A stretch of 64,000 nt of DNA, taken from the NCBI GenBank assembly GCA_963693285.1, contig OY848917.1:20255745-20319744 (forward strand). Reading direction: 5' to 3'. Shown here one piece after another: positions 23,040 through 36,900 of this stretch. Below the pieces are notes generated by a model. That model was not told where the DNA came from. It was given only the letters and a program-made list of their open reading frames with translations, and ran no database searches. This DNA comes from Xestospongia muta. Lineage: Eukaryota; Porifera; Demospongiae; Haplosclerida; Petrosiidae. The position numbers and the translations under genes were made by a program. Within the stretch, counting starts at the first letter, position 1. Each line of letters opens with the position of its first letter.

Positions 23040-23700
23040 AGAATACTTCTACTGCTAAAGTAGGACATGATGACAAGTAGTGTCAGGTGTAATTCCTTTA
23101 TAAATAAAAGATATCATGTATAAACATATTGATTATGATTATTTATTATAATTAAAAAGTGGAATCAGTTGAACAAGCAGTTACACCTGTATTATCAGTT
23201 CCTATTTTCATAATACGTAAAATAATCAATAAACAAATCAGCCTAATCTTGGTGTACTTTCTCAGGAAATGGTTTTGAGAATTATTCTATGTCATTCTCA
23301 GTTAATAAAGGAAGACCAGACCCTGTACATCATATAGGAAGAGTAATAAAATAAGTTCAGAATTAAAATGACAAGTAATTATTAGATAAACAGGTAAAAA
23401 GGATACACCACACATTACTTCAATGTGTTGACAATAATTTTCTAGGACTGGTAACTCAGCATTACTTGAATCAAACAATGCTCTTGTCACTAAAAGAACA
23501 ATTTGGAAAATGGATCTTTACTGCCTACTATACATGTATATTTTTGACATCAGTTTGACCATTATTAGTTCCTTTTATATGAACTTAGTAAGAGCACTAA
23601 TACCAACATCTACTATGAAATAAAGTGTGCTTGAAATACATCAAAAGAAAGAGTATTTTGATTAGGCTTATCCACAAATGTTGAGAGCATTATTTATGGC
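23040..23700 (-). pseudogene. Broken copy of the COR end and linker exons of the main gene
   Basis: 23302-23490 encodes TRALFDSSNAELPVLENYCQ followed by HIEVMCGVSFL, closely matching [20 protein letters not shown] of the main gene. 23610-23640 matches the TLYSMEDVA region. 23230-23290 matches the ENVIEQ exon, 23160-23215 the [11 protein letters not shown] exon and 23048-23108 the ITPDTASSS exon (here with a one-base deletion). Exon order is kept, but frames are broken. In gene sense it is followed by the ankyrin pseudo-exon, so the fragment is a mosaic. Confidence 0.8.
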
Positions 23701-24937
23701 CATCTCCAGCTGTAGGACTCTAGCCACTCTATGTTTTTCGACACTAAGTATGTACTTTTCTTGAAAGATTATTAACTATTGAAAACACATTGATTCTTCA
23801 AATTTTTTAAAAATGTCCAATTTCATAATACAGTTTGGTTTATATATACTGTCAGTGGTATATAACATTGGTAGTGCTATAGATCAGAATTCTTTAATTA
23901 CTTGCTCCTGAGACATTATTTTTAACTATACCCATAGACATCTTGATCAAACCTTTCAATAACAGACACATCTGTCTCTTTAATTATCACTTGTGTCATA
24001 ACAGAATAACACTGTTTTATCATATTAACATGGACGGTAAATAAAGATCTTACTTATAACCTTACGTTTAGGGTATAAGCAATAAAATATGTAATCCCAA
24101 AATTGTGGCCACATTCAGAAATTACAGTGAAAATTGTAACAATAATTATCCTATGAGGGAATAAAATGGGTTTGCTTTGGGCACCAGGATATAATTTCTA
24201 TAACAGTTATTTTTTGATCATTTATCTCAATTGTATCTCTCATTGTAGCAACGTATAATAATATCTGTGTTCAATGTTTCGCTTGATCTTCAAGAACTTA
24301 CAAGCTTAAAAGTTGATAGATTGACTATCATCAAAGGAAATTACTTGTTCTTCAGAGTCATCTTGCTTTAGTTTTCCTAACATGTTTGTGTCACTATATA
24401 ATTTGTCCAGATTGGATCAGTTGTCTAATTCTAAAACAATTAGAACATTTAGATTTGTCTTCATGATCTATTTGACTGCCACAGAGACCACCAACTAACA
24501 GACTAGCCACAAATATGCTGAGAAGGTGAAACATATTTATTTATAGCATTATAGAAAATTATTCATTCATACTTTGTGAGTTAAGGAACCAAACAAATAA
24601 TATAAAAGAAAAGTATGTTTCCAAGAAGTCATCATACAATTGAGTTTCTATACTAAAATTAAAGTGGATGAAATATGTAGCACACCAGACAAAACCAACA
24701 ATTAATGACCTTTTAATATAATTGTATATCTTCCCTGTTGTAACTGTTAACATTTAGTTTTAAAATAACATATTTTTAAGCAAAGTAGCAAAATTATTAA
24801 TAAAGTTATCTAGAAATTAAGGTGGCAATATAACAAAGCATTATATAATTAATATTTTAAGTTATTATATGTTTAAACAGGTCAATACTGGACTTAACAA
24901 ATAAGCTAGTTCATTGACTTGAGATTTTCTAACAACC
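23701..24937. other. Intergenic stretch, nothing recognised
   Basis: AT-rich. The minus-strand open frame at 24559-24753 has no family features. The upper part could be further decayed sequence of the broken copy, but I could not align it by eye. Confidence 0.4.
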
Positions 24938-24984
24938 TCAAGAAATAGTATTTGAGTTAGCAGTTGCTCCTTCTTCATGAGACA
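24938..24984 (-). CDS. Main gene, possible last exon
   Basis: Acceptor TTTTTGTAG at 24985 and up. In one phase it reads [15 protein letters not shown] then TGA at 24938-24940. In phase 0 it would stay open as [20 protein letters not shown] and further. The first reads like a natural C-terminus, similar in style to the Ser-rich linker, but the phase from the preceding exon is unclear because that exon is broken. Confidence 0.3.
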
Positions 24985-27900
24985 CTACAAAAATCGTAAA
25001 AATAAAAAATCAAATATTTAAAATTCGAAAAATATGGACTATGAATCTTGTTATAAGATGAAACTTTACTGATTAAAGGTATCGTATAGTCATTAGATTA
25101 CTTCTAATAATCAATCATTTAAGATTATGAACAAGAATGAGAATTAGTAAATAATATCTACACACTTACTTCAAGACGTGGAAACAGTTAAACAACATAT
25201 ATCTCTTCATTCAACAAAACATGGTCTCTGGCACTACATGAAGACTACTCTCAGGTTAGAGAAGTTGTTGGAGTTCTACACAGAATATTTTGCCAGCATT
25301 ACCATTACAAGGGTAACCAACATTAACGTGGTTTCCTTGCTTCGTGATATAAGGAAATAGGCACTTTGGCTTGTGACAACTTGTTCACACAGAATATCAG
25401 CACACTTTGTGGAGTTACTTCGCATCTGAATATAACAATGAGATATCTAGCTGGGACAGGAGTGCCCTGGTCTCAGCTGTTGCTGTTGCTTCATATAAGT
25501 ATACTAAATTTTATCTATTTAAAGTGCAACTAACGAAGAGGCTACACCCCACAAAGTATTAAAATGCAAAACATTTAGCAGTTTTGTCCATATATGAACA
25601 TTCGTTCTAAGCCTTGTTAAAGGAGTTGGACGCTCCTTCTCCAAGCTCACGTGCTCCTGATCATGCTAACAGACAAACTAACGATCAAGTACTGTACCCA
25701 CGCAGAAGCGGTCAGGCTTTATCATGGTAATGATGTTTAATACGTACTGCAGTATATATATCTACGTATATTTATATAATTATGCACAGCTTAAAACCTA
25801 ATTATTACGATCAATTAATCAAGTACACAAAATAATGTTATCACTTTATAAAGTTCAGATTGTTCTGTAACATATTTTCACTTTCACATAATCTTGGTGG
25901 TGTGTCAATTAGATTTCAGAAAAGAGAATACATCTTTTATACTGATTTTTTCCAGAACTGTAATAAAAGTGCAGTAACGATATTCTATAATTATAATGTA
26001 TTAACCTCTAATATATCCATTATGCTCCAAAAAAATTAAAATAACCACTAACCACAAAAACGTACATAGCAATCGTAGGAGTACTGAATAAAAGACAAAG
26101 AAATACAATGTATAACAAATGAAATACATACTTGATTTCGTTATCGCAATGAACAATATTATAATGATGAGAGCAATAATAATAAAAAACAATATCACAG
26201 CTGGATGACCTGGAAAAACAAGTTTTGATTTTAAAAAATTCTATGAGGTTTACCTATTATGCCTGGTCACAGTTTGTAAGATAGCATAAGAGTGACAATT
26301 TCAGAAACAGTTATAAGGTAAGAAGTAAATAAACCAGTCAACATTAGTATAGTGACATACCTTCAATTTTCTCCCTAATGACATCCAATTGTTTTTGTTT
26401 TGGATGTTCTACTTCGTCTATTAAGGTAGAATTATATTAATTTAAGTTAAAGTTCAACTGTAACATACGGCAAACAAAGGATTCACACAAAACTGTGTCA
26501 GAGCTATAAAATATTATCAGTGATTGCTCACTAAAACAGTTGCTTGTTTTCCATTGCATTAACACTTCAATTGTGACTATTGCATCTTTGACTTCTTTCT
26601 AAAATGTACTTGATCATAAATAAATACAATATCACATGTTATATATACTGTTTTATTTTTAGTATGTGGAGTGAAATCCCAACAACCAATAGGTTCCATT
26701 TTCAAGTGTATAGTCCCATTTGTTTCCAACACATGATGGTTTGGTTTTCTATCAGGAATCAAATCACTGATTCCATTTGTTATGACATACTCTTCCCTTT
26801 CCTACAAGTTAACAAAATAATTTTATTAAATAAAAATTTCTCTGATAACAAACCTTATCATTTTTAAATGATGGGGAAACAAGGAGAAATATCTTTGAAT
26901 ATGGATCACTATGGTTTCCACTGATTTCCTCACGGAATAGGGATATGATATATGTTTGGTTGATGTTATCATATCCAATGATTGCTATATAACATAGCTC
27001 ATTCATATAAAAAGTAATGTTGGTAGAATTTGGTTCAGTGTAGCCATGCAAGATATCTACTTTACCACTGTCATTGAGATGAATGATAGCAAGTGTCTTA
27101 GCCACTTCTGTAGTTCTGACAACAGCATTATGTTCTACTGTCACTGTCACTGGTTGTTGTAATTTTTCACTAGCTTGTATATGATAAGTCCGAGAAATAA
27201 TTTTATATCCTTTGGGCACATTAAACTGATAAGAATGATTTATAGATATTAATATGTCAACTTGACGTCCAAATGGAAAGCTTTCTGGATTAATCACCAT
27301 TTTAAATTTAGTTTCAGCCCACCAAATAGTGTCACTCAATCCTCATGTCACATTTTTATGAAAAGAAGTTGCATTTGTTGGGCCTAAAATTGAGACTTTC
27401 CTTTAATAATAAGTATTAAAATGGTTTTTTGTATATAGCATACTGTAAATAATAATCATATCTTCATTATTAGTCTTTATCTACCTAAATATATAGATCT
27501 TAAGCCTGATTCCACTGATATCAGTAATGAGGTTCACATTTATTGCAGATACGCTCAAAATTATTTGATACTTAATTTCATGACAGGATAATGACATATT
27601 TATGAAAAATGGAAAACAGGCTCAAAATTCTTTGTAAATAGTTTGTAAAGTTTTGTAACATAAAACTGAATATACTTACTTCTTACATATCCCAAGTGAC
27701 CAATGGTTATAGCAATTATGACTAGTATTAATCCAAAGGCTGTCCCAATCCAATATCCTGAAAAATTATGACATAAGGACATCAAAAATAATATTATTAC
27801 TATAAAGCTTAGGATAGAGTGGGGGACATGCCTTATCTAAGTGGAGCAAGACTGACGTAAAGAAATAAAAGTAATTGGTGATGAGATGATTTACTAAAAG

Positions 27901-30900
27901 AAATACTAACAGTTGGCTGTTATCATAATATACTCTCACTTATAGATTCAAGTAAGATATTTTGATAACATGTATAGGTGAAAACAAATATCTGTACTAT
28001 TGGTAATGGACAGAATCATCAAATTGGAAGTAATGGCTCTAATAGTCTTTATATTTATTATATGAGTAAATAAACACACTTACTATTTGGTTCTGTTATG
28101 TGCAAATTAGTAACATCGTTTGTAGTCTTTTGAGTACCTTCATTTTCTGTAACCTGCACAAAATGATTTACATTCATAATTACTAATAGAAGTGACACTA
28201 GCTATTCGTAGATTTTCACAATATTATTATTAATTCAATAATGCATCAATCATAACAAAAATAATACTATAATAACTGATAAGTACTAATGTACAGAACC
28301 ATTGTCACAGTAGTTGCTGAATTACACTAAGTGATTTATTGCCATGAGAAATTATTAAATAATGTAGAATAAAATTGGCAACTAGGATTGTCTGATTGAA
28401 GACAATCCTATATAAATCTTTACTTTGTGCAAAAAATGAGATGGTGTTAAAACCACAGACATGGCAAGTTAAATTTTTTTTCTAAAGTATGCATCAACGT
28501 GTTTACTATTATCAAAAACTGACCAGTGATTTCTTCAAATATTGTTCGTATTGCCATGCAGCATTATTTTCTCTTATAGCTCTTAAAGCAGTTAACAAAT
28601 TCCTCCTAGTTGCATCTTGAGCTTTTTGTTGAAAACATCCAGTACATCCAGCTAGATCCACATCATCCAATTCTAGTTGTACTCCTAACTGATACCACTT
28701 GGCAGTTCGAGCAAAGTTAGTTATTTCCTTCAAGTCTGGTTGTTGATCTAAAAGCATCTCTAGTAAAGGAGATACACATTTCTCAACCATTTTATCTGAC
28801 ATTTTAATATTACAGTAATAATCTTACAAATATAGATGTATATATAATATTCTAAATACCAACATCATAATACATAAGCAATGGCACACAAGTACTGTTA
28901 ATCATGTTGCCAAGCAATACTAATACAAAATTAAAAAACTTCAATAAAGTACAGAACCCTGCCGCAGTAATAGATAGCTGAACAACACTGAGTGTTGAGT
29001 GCTAAATGACATAGGCAATAAGATTGTCAAGACTTATATATTTAATGCCAATAAAAATAATGTTAAAACCACAGATATGGCAAATGGCATCAGTTAACCA
29101 TAATGGTGTGAATTTGACAATCACATTTTTCAAGTGGCATTTTGTTAAAGCTGCTAACCATTCATGTTTAGAGTTTAGGGTTACAGGGTCATCTAGGGTT
29201 TAGAGTTTGATACATATCCACTGTGTACATGTTTGGATATAATTTTAATGATAATACTTGTTAATGAATAATAATTATAAATAATTTATTATTATTTTTC
29301 ATAACTAGTTATGAAAAGACTCAATAATTATAAGTAGGCACTTAAAAAGCTTATCAAGTGATTTAAATGGTTATTTGATACCAATATAGTGCAAAAGCGA
29401 TAGACAGTTTTTCAGACCTATCTCCACACATTAAGCTTAATCATAAGACATCACGGTTAAATTAATATTGAATTTCACTACTTAATTAAGAAATCTCACC
29501 CAATATATTCTCTACTACTGTAGTAATGTCACTAACAGTTATTTCTGAATTTTCAAAACCTATGAGAGATGTACGAGATAATATATAATAAACTAATACA
29601 ATTTAAGACTAACTTTGGTATGCTTTGTTAGGGGGTGACTTGGTGGCTTGTTCCATGTCACTAAGAATGGGCTGGAGTTCAATTTTTCTTGGTTCTTTCC
29701 CTGAATAAAGTACATAATATAATTAACATGATATCTTAATAATGATCAGGGAAGCAAAAATTATAGTTTTATTTTAAGCATATTCAAAATTAATAGTATA
29801 TTTATTAATTAGTCCTAATAATTATAATGAAGATAGTGGACACAAAAACTCTTGCATATCAAATTAGTGCTTATCAGTTTATCATAGGGCTATGACATCA
29901 TCCACTACATCTAACAAACCTTCTATAATAAGATAAAATGTATTATATTTCAATATTTGAGAGTTTACCAATAGCTATTGGTTGTTAGTAACAAACATGT
30001 CATGCATATGACTTAATTAATGTCTCACCTAATATACCTCGTACTGCTAAAGTAGGACATGATGAACTAGCAGTGTCAGGTGTAATTCCTTTATAAATAA
30101 AATATATTAGTAATACATAATAATGATTATTTTATTACTTAAGGAAACAGGATCACTTGAGCTAGCAGTTTCTACTGTGTTATCAAATCCTATTTTCATA
30201 ATACGTAAAATGATCAATAAACTAATTAGACAAACCTTCGTGTATTTTCTCAATAAGTGGTTTTGAGGCTTGTTCTATGACATTCTCAGCTAACAAAGAG
30301 GAAACAAGATCGTGTACATGATATAAAAGGATTAATATAATATCTTCAAAACTAAATGACTTGTACATTGTTACAGGTACACTAAAAGTAATAGTAACTC
30401 ACTTACCAAAGGATTGCGTCCAGCAAATATGCTGAATTGGCTACAGTGCTCCCTTATAGATGCATACGTACATTTAACAGAAGATAAAAAGGATACACCA
30501 CACATGTCTTTAATATGTTGTAGATAATCTTGTTGGACTGGTAACTCAGCATTACTTGGGTTGAATAGTGCTTTGGTCACTAAGGGAGCAATTCGAAAAA
30601 ATGGATCTTTACTACCTACTATATCATCAATGTGAATGAAATTTGGTTCTGTAATGTCAACTTTAGTAAGAACACCCACAGCAACATCTTCCATGGAATA
30701 AAGTGTGCGTTGAGATACCTCAAGAGTATGAGCATTAGCTACTTCATTAGGTGCAATCATGTACTCATCGCTTGTACACGAACATAGTTGGTTCTTAAGG
30801 CTCAAAATGGTCTTAATAACTGAGTTAAAAACCTTGTGACTTTCGGTCATCTCCTTGTTTGAAGCAAGTACTGTAACACATCGATTGTGCTCAGATACTT

Positions 30901-33900
30901 TAACAAAAAACTTAATTTTAACTTCATTCTCCCAATATATACCATTAGTCCATACATTACAACAACGAGCTAACTTTTCAACAATTGGATTAGCTTTGTA
31001 AAGTTTACCTGGTGTTCTTCGAGGTGGGAGAGGGAGGCAATAGTTATAGGCAAGGTTAAGAAGAAGCATATGAAGAAATCGAGTCGACAAGAACTCATTG
31101 GGATCAGGACACCACAGACACCATCCCAATCCATTCTCTATATTGATATCAGTGGGTGGTTCAGCATCGATGAGTGCAGGAAAAAATAGGAGCTCATCAA
31201 ATGGCATAGGTATTGATGTTGATATGTTAGTTTCAAGGCAATCAAGTGCACTAGATTCAATAATGTGACAGAACTGTAGACTTCTAAGAAATCCTACTAA
31301 CATATCAATATCATGATCAGGAAAAGCGTCCTTAAGAACTGATAGAGGTACAATGCCAGTATTACTAGCAATATCACGATAAACACACTGGATTGCCTGT
31401 GGCGCAAATAGGACACCATTGACTTCTTTGAGAAGGGCTGTTCTGTCAATTACTACCCAACTTTTACTTTCCTTATTTCTGAGGAATAATATAAGACCCT
31501 TGTCACTTAAAGTGGTCAGAAATTCTAATAACACTGACATTTCTGATGGAAGAGAAGGGTCATTATGCTCTTTCAATATTGAACATAGCTCTTCCAAACT
31601 AATGGCTACTTTATTAAGAACCAGTAAGTAGGAGTACTGAACATGGCAATAAAAGCTGATTTTGTTGGATCGATTGAGAACAGCTTTACAGCTCTCTGAA
31701 AGCATACAAATAAATTCTTTTACTCCTTTACCTCCTGGACGATGGCATTCCATAGGTAGAAACCCACGGTATTCTTGTGAACGTATAGCCTTCTTAGCAA
31801 TTCCACCAACCAATCTCAGGATTGGGTCAACACTAGTAGTCAGCTCATCCAGTCGACTACCAACAACGATGATTTGTGATTTCATTGAGCTCTTCATTCC
31901 TTTAGTAATGTTCTCAATAAAATTAAACCAATAATGAAGATCTTTAATCATAATCTCCTCATTTAAAATCAGCTTGGTAAGAACCAAGAATACAGCAGGC
32001 GAGCTCAACATGAGATTTTCAAGGACAGCAGCATGACTACTATAATATTCCTTATGACCAGCAAGATCATAGAGGACAACATTTCCTACTTCATGGCTTG
32101 TGAACGTATGTGCATCAATACCAGCTGTTAGTGGTTCTACTGTGACACATTCGAATGCATTGAACTTGTGATTGGCTGGTTTGTTAGCTCATTCCACGAT
32201 AACTGCAGCAAGAGAACTTTTCCCAACAGAAGTGTCGCCACAGACAAAAACCTTGCTGTAGGATTCCACAAGTCAATTTGACACTGTTGAAATGGTGCAA
32301 ACATTTTTAATATTTTGAAACGGTTGATATTGTGATGAGGAACAAGTTCCATTGGTGCTTGTCCATTGTTGTTCTTAGACATTGGATCTAATTTCCCAGT
32401 GGATAAGAGAAATTTGATAACATCAGTGGAGCCTTCGGAGCAAGCATTGTGAAGTGGTGTATTACCACTCTAAGTGAGATAGAATAGCAATAAAGTTCTA
32501 CAGTATTTATATTATGGTATAGTAAATAACTTAATTATACTTTTGTGATAATTAAATGGCCAAACTCTGTTAAGGAATAAGATACATTTAAAATGATATG
32601 CCAGATCACATGTCATCAATTCATCATTCTACATTTAATGCCTCTATTCAGTTGATAAATGTACATAAAAATATATATTGAAATAGAAGGTCATCTTACA
32701 AATCAATAAATCAGTAAATTCTATTTGTCTATGCTAAAATTTATTATCTATTAGAAAATGAATATTATTATCTCTAAAACATTCTTTATATTATATAGTT
32801 AGTTAATGTCAGTCTTATTTCACAAACAAAAGCAAAATAAATTTACACAGAATTAATATAATAATCACAGTATAAATGAGCTCCCAGTGTTGCATGTATG
32901 AATACATGTATATAGTGAGACATAATTTAATATTATAATTACGATCTATTAGAGCTCTTTTATATATAAACATTTTCTGTATATTGCTTGGTTTGTAGTA
33001 ATTAACAAATTTCAAGAGAATCTAAACATTCTAATTCAATTAACATAACCTGAAAGATAAATACTTATATGTTTGAAACCTTCAGGACACGTTAGCTAGA
33101 TATATGTTTAAAATAGAATACTCTTCATTAATCTTTACTGAATTGAGTCAGTCACGTGGCTGCTTTTCAAACATATAGTCTTAAAGAATGCAAAGAGTAT
33201 TCTAAACTTATGCCGTCATCACAGCTACTAAATCAAGCTTCTCCTTAGCATTTTAAACTGCTGTTTCAAATTTGGATTTTTAAAAAAAAATGGACATGCC
33301 CATTTTAAGCCATCATCCCAATTAAAAACCTTAACATATACAGTAGATAAAACTCATTCACATATAAATAAATACTTTAATTCATAGAAGAAAATGATCT
33401 ATTGGCATAATTAAACACACACTAATCTTTCAGAATTTAGAGTATATAAGATTTCTATAACATAAACCTAATTTATAATATACTCAATCATGTACAAAGA
33501 GCAGTCATTAATATATAGCTTATATTTATACTCACCCTATTCTTCAAATCAACTTGAACAGTACAATTAAAAATAGCTACAACAGTATCAACATTGTTAT
33601 AAAGAGCAGCAAAATGTAAAGCTGTATCATTGTCCTGAGAACACAAAGACAATATAAAAAGTAAAATGTGCAAAATTACTATTAATTTAGCAACAATGTG
33701 ACTATATTTTTATTTATATATTGACTTTAAATATCAGCGTACTTTAATGATAAAGTACACAGTATCCAACTTGTAATATTTGTAATGTTGCATGTGACAA
33801 ATGCATATCAACCTCATATAAAGGAGACAGATAATAGTTGAGACATCAATCATTTAACTATTTAACTTAAAAGATACTGAGGGACAGTAGTAGGTTGTCC

Positions 33901-36900
33901 CCCCATAAATTTGAATGGCACAGCTCAATTACTGATAGTTAGTAGAATGGTTGGACAATGTCTTCAAAATAGATTTAAAATTCCACTATAAACACTGTTA
34001 ACCATTTCTGATACAACAAACTTCAATAACCTCAGTGGTTTCAAAGAATATGTCAGATGATGAAGAAAACATATTAAAATATGTTTGCAGTTATATTATA
34101 AGAAGTCTAAAGAAAACATTCAACAAAGCCAAACAAACCCAAATATATAGTTGTGGTATGTACTTTATTCCTTGAAGACAATTAAAAAACACATGGCTTA
34201 AAAGGTGGACAAAGCCAAAATATATCAAATTAACACTTTTCGTTTTATTTTCATGAAATCAACTCCAAAGATTATTTCAATGTGAATATATCGAGAAGTT
34301 GAAAACTTAAAAGTAAATGTAATTGCCAACATTGTTCTTCAATCTGCTGATGGTTAGGTATACAAGTGCATTAAGTTAATTATGAATAGTCATGATGAGA
34401 TTGAAAAATTGAAAGGTTAAATAGTTCTTTATTGTAGATATTGGATAATTGCCCAACAAAAATAGATTACCGTTTACATTTAGTTTTGAAGAATTTTTAC
34501 ATAAAATACACTATTACTTTTATATAAAATGTATACTTACTTTGTTAACAAGGTTTAAATTGGCTCCTTTCTGTATTAACATCAAAATAGTGTCTTCGTG
34601 TTCATTCATTGCTGCTATCATGACAGGACTAGATCCTCTCTAATATTAATCATAATAAACACAATATTGTATAACAATTAGTATAGCTAGGTATTATAAT
34701 TATTGTATATTATCTCTATTAGATACACACACTACTCTATATGTATTATAATAGAAACATTATATAGTTAAAATAAAGAACAAAAAAAATATATGTCACT
34801 AATGTAAATAAAGTAAAGTTACATAAGGTTCAAACATCATGTACACATACACCTAACAAGAAGTAGATAATCAACAACTTGACTTTAGAGATAAAGCATG
34901 TCAATAAAAATGACTTTGTTATGTCTTCTCTAATAATTAATTATCAGTATTAGCTTAAAATTGTGCTAAATTAGATAATACTTACCACCTATTAAGTTAT
35001 CAAGGATATGGTAACAAATAATCACAGCATCATAAATGTAGAGGGAAAAACAATACAGTAAACCAAATAATCAATATGATAACATTCAAATTGCATACAC
35101 ATACAAATTATACAGCAGTAAACAAAGTAATAACACCATTATAATCAAAGACTATAGGCATAGAATCAAGCTAGAAAGAAACATCAAGCTATTGAAATAT
35201 CAAAAATCATACATCAATGCTAATGGCATGAAATTCATTGGCTGCCACATCATATTTACAAGCTATTATATTATAAACAATACCTTCAAATAACATACAA
35301 TCACACCACCATAAAAATACAGACAAAAACAATATAGTAAACGAAGTTATAAATATTGAATTGCATACAATTGCAAATTGTACTACATTATATCATACTT
35401 ACCAGCTATTACATTATAAAGGACATGTTCAAATAACATACAATCACACCACCATAAAAGTAGAGACAAAAACAATACAGTAAACAAAGTTATAAATATT
35501 GAATTGAATACAATTACAAATTGTACTACTTTATATCATACTTACTTCCTATTATATCATAAAGGACACATTCAAATAACATACAACCATACCAACATAA
35601 AAGTAGAAACCAAGACAATACAGTAAACAAAGTTAAAAATATTGAATTGAATACAATTACAAATTGTATTACATTATATCATACTTACCCGCTATTATAT
35701 TACAAACGACACATTCAGATAACATACAATCACACCACCATAAAAGTAGAAACAAAAACAATACAGTAAACAAACTAATAAATATTAAATTGCATTATAT
35801 TGAGCTATGATTGTAAATTTAACAACTTTTGTAACATGCTATTCAATAAAACAATTACTTAATTTAATAAGTACTACCTATATTTTGGATTGTTTATAAC
35901 ATTGACAGTTCCTGACTTCATAAAAATTACATATTATCACTGTATATTAATGGAACTATGACATATAAGAAAATTGTTTTTCAATATAATTCCAAAATAG
36001 TAAATGATCATTTGTAAATCTTTTCTCAAATATCTCGACATTTATCTAAGAGATACATTTATATTATGTTTATTATACTAGTGTACATGTTAATACTATT
36101 ACAACTTCTTTGAGAATGTAGTACAATTATAGTACATGACACTTGTTAAAATCAGGTACAAACATCTTTTATTATTATAATACTAATGCTTATCAAACAG
36201 TTATCTAACAGTCATGGCTTTCCAACAAACAAAAACCAACTCATTTTTATTATTATCTAAATTACCTCAGTAGTGACAGTGTTGATATCAACACCATTAT
36301 CAACTAATGCTTCAACAATGTCTGTGTGGCCTTTATATGATACAATATGAAGGGCTGTCCATCCAGCCTATTGTAACAGAAAAGAAGATCACTAACAATC
36401 TGATTAATGAACATCAATATTGCTATAATATATGTAGCTTTAAGGTTACTGTCCTAAACAAGACTTCCATTCTTGAAAAATATTAAACAAAAATTTAAGT
36501 TAAAAGAAGTGATGCTTCATAAAAATAGGCTTTATTACTGTGTATGTGTGTACAATTGAGCCAATTGTTAATGATAGATGTAGCTCACACAAATGTTATA
36601 ACAAGTTCACTACAATCACATAACATCACTTTGTTCAATTCTAATATGTTCATGATGATATTCTTTGTTTTGGCATATTCCTTTATTTAGACTTAGTCCT
36701 ACATGATTACATTCATGTTATAACTGGTATGCATACATAGTGAATTTACAATATTATATATAAAAGAGACAACAAATGAAACATGGCATTATAGAAGATC
36801 AGGCTTACTCCACAATGGCCTGCATTTACCCTAATAATAAGTAGTTTACCTTTAATAAAGCCAGAGGTTCAGGTGGATATGGATGGATTTTCTGATAATC

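Noticed and set aside
26809..27339. Independent gene starting at 27339
   Set aside because: Codon is TTG, and the reading joins in phase to TM1 upstream; it is an exon.
29158..29215. Telomere-like GTTTAGGG motifs
   Set aside because: Only two or three loose motifs in an intron-like stretch; not a tandem array.
32189..32191. TGA as selenocysteine or programmed readthrough
   Set aside because: No SECIS-like structure was noted and a separate frameshift lies ~80 bases upstream; damage or error is simpler.
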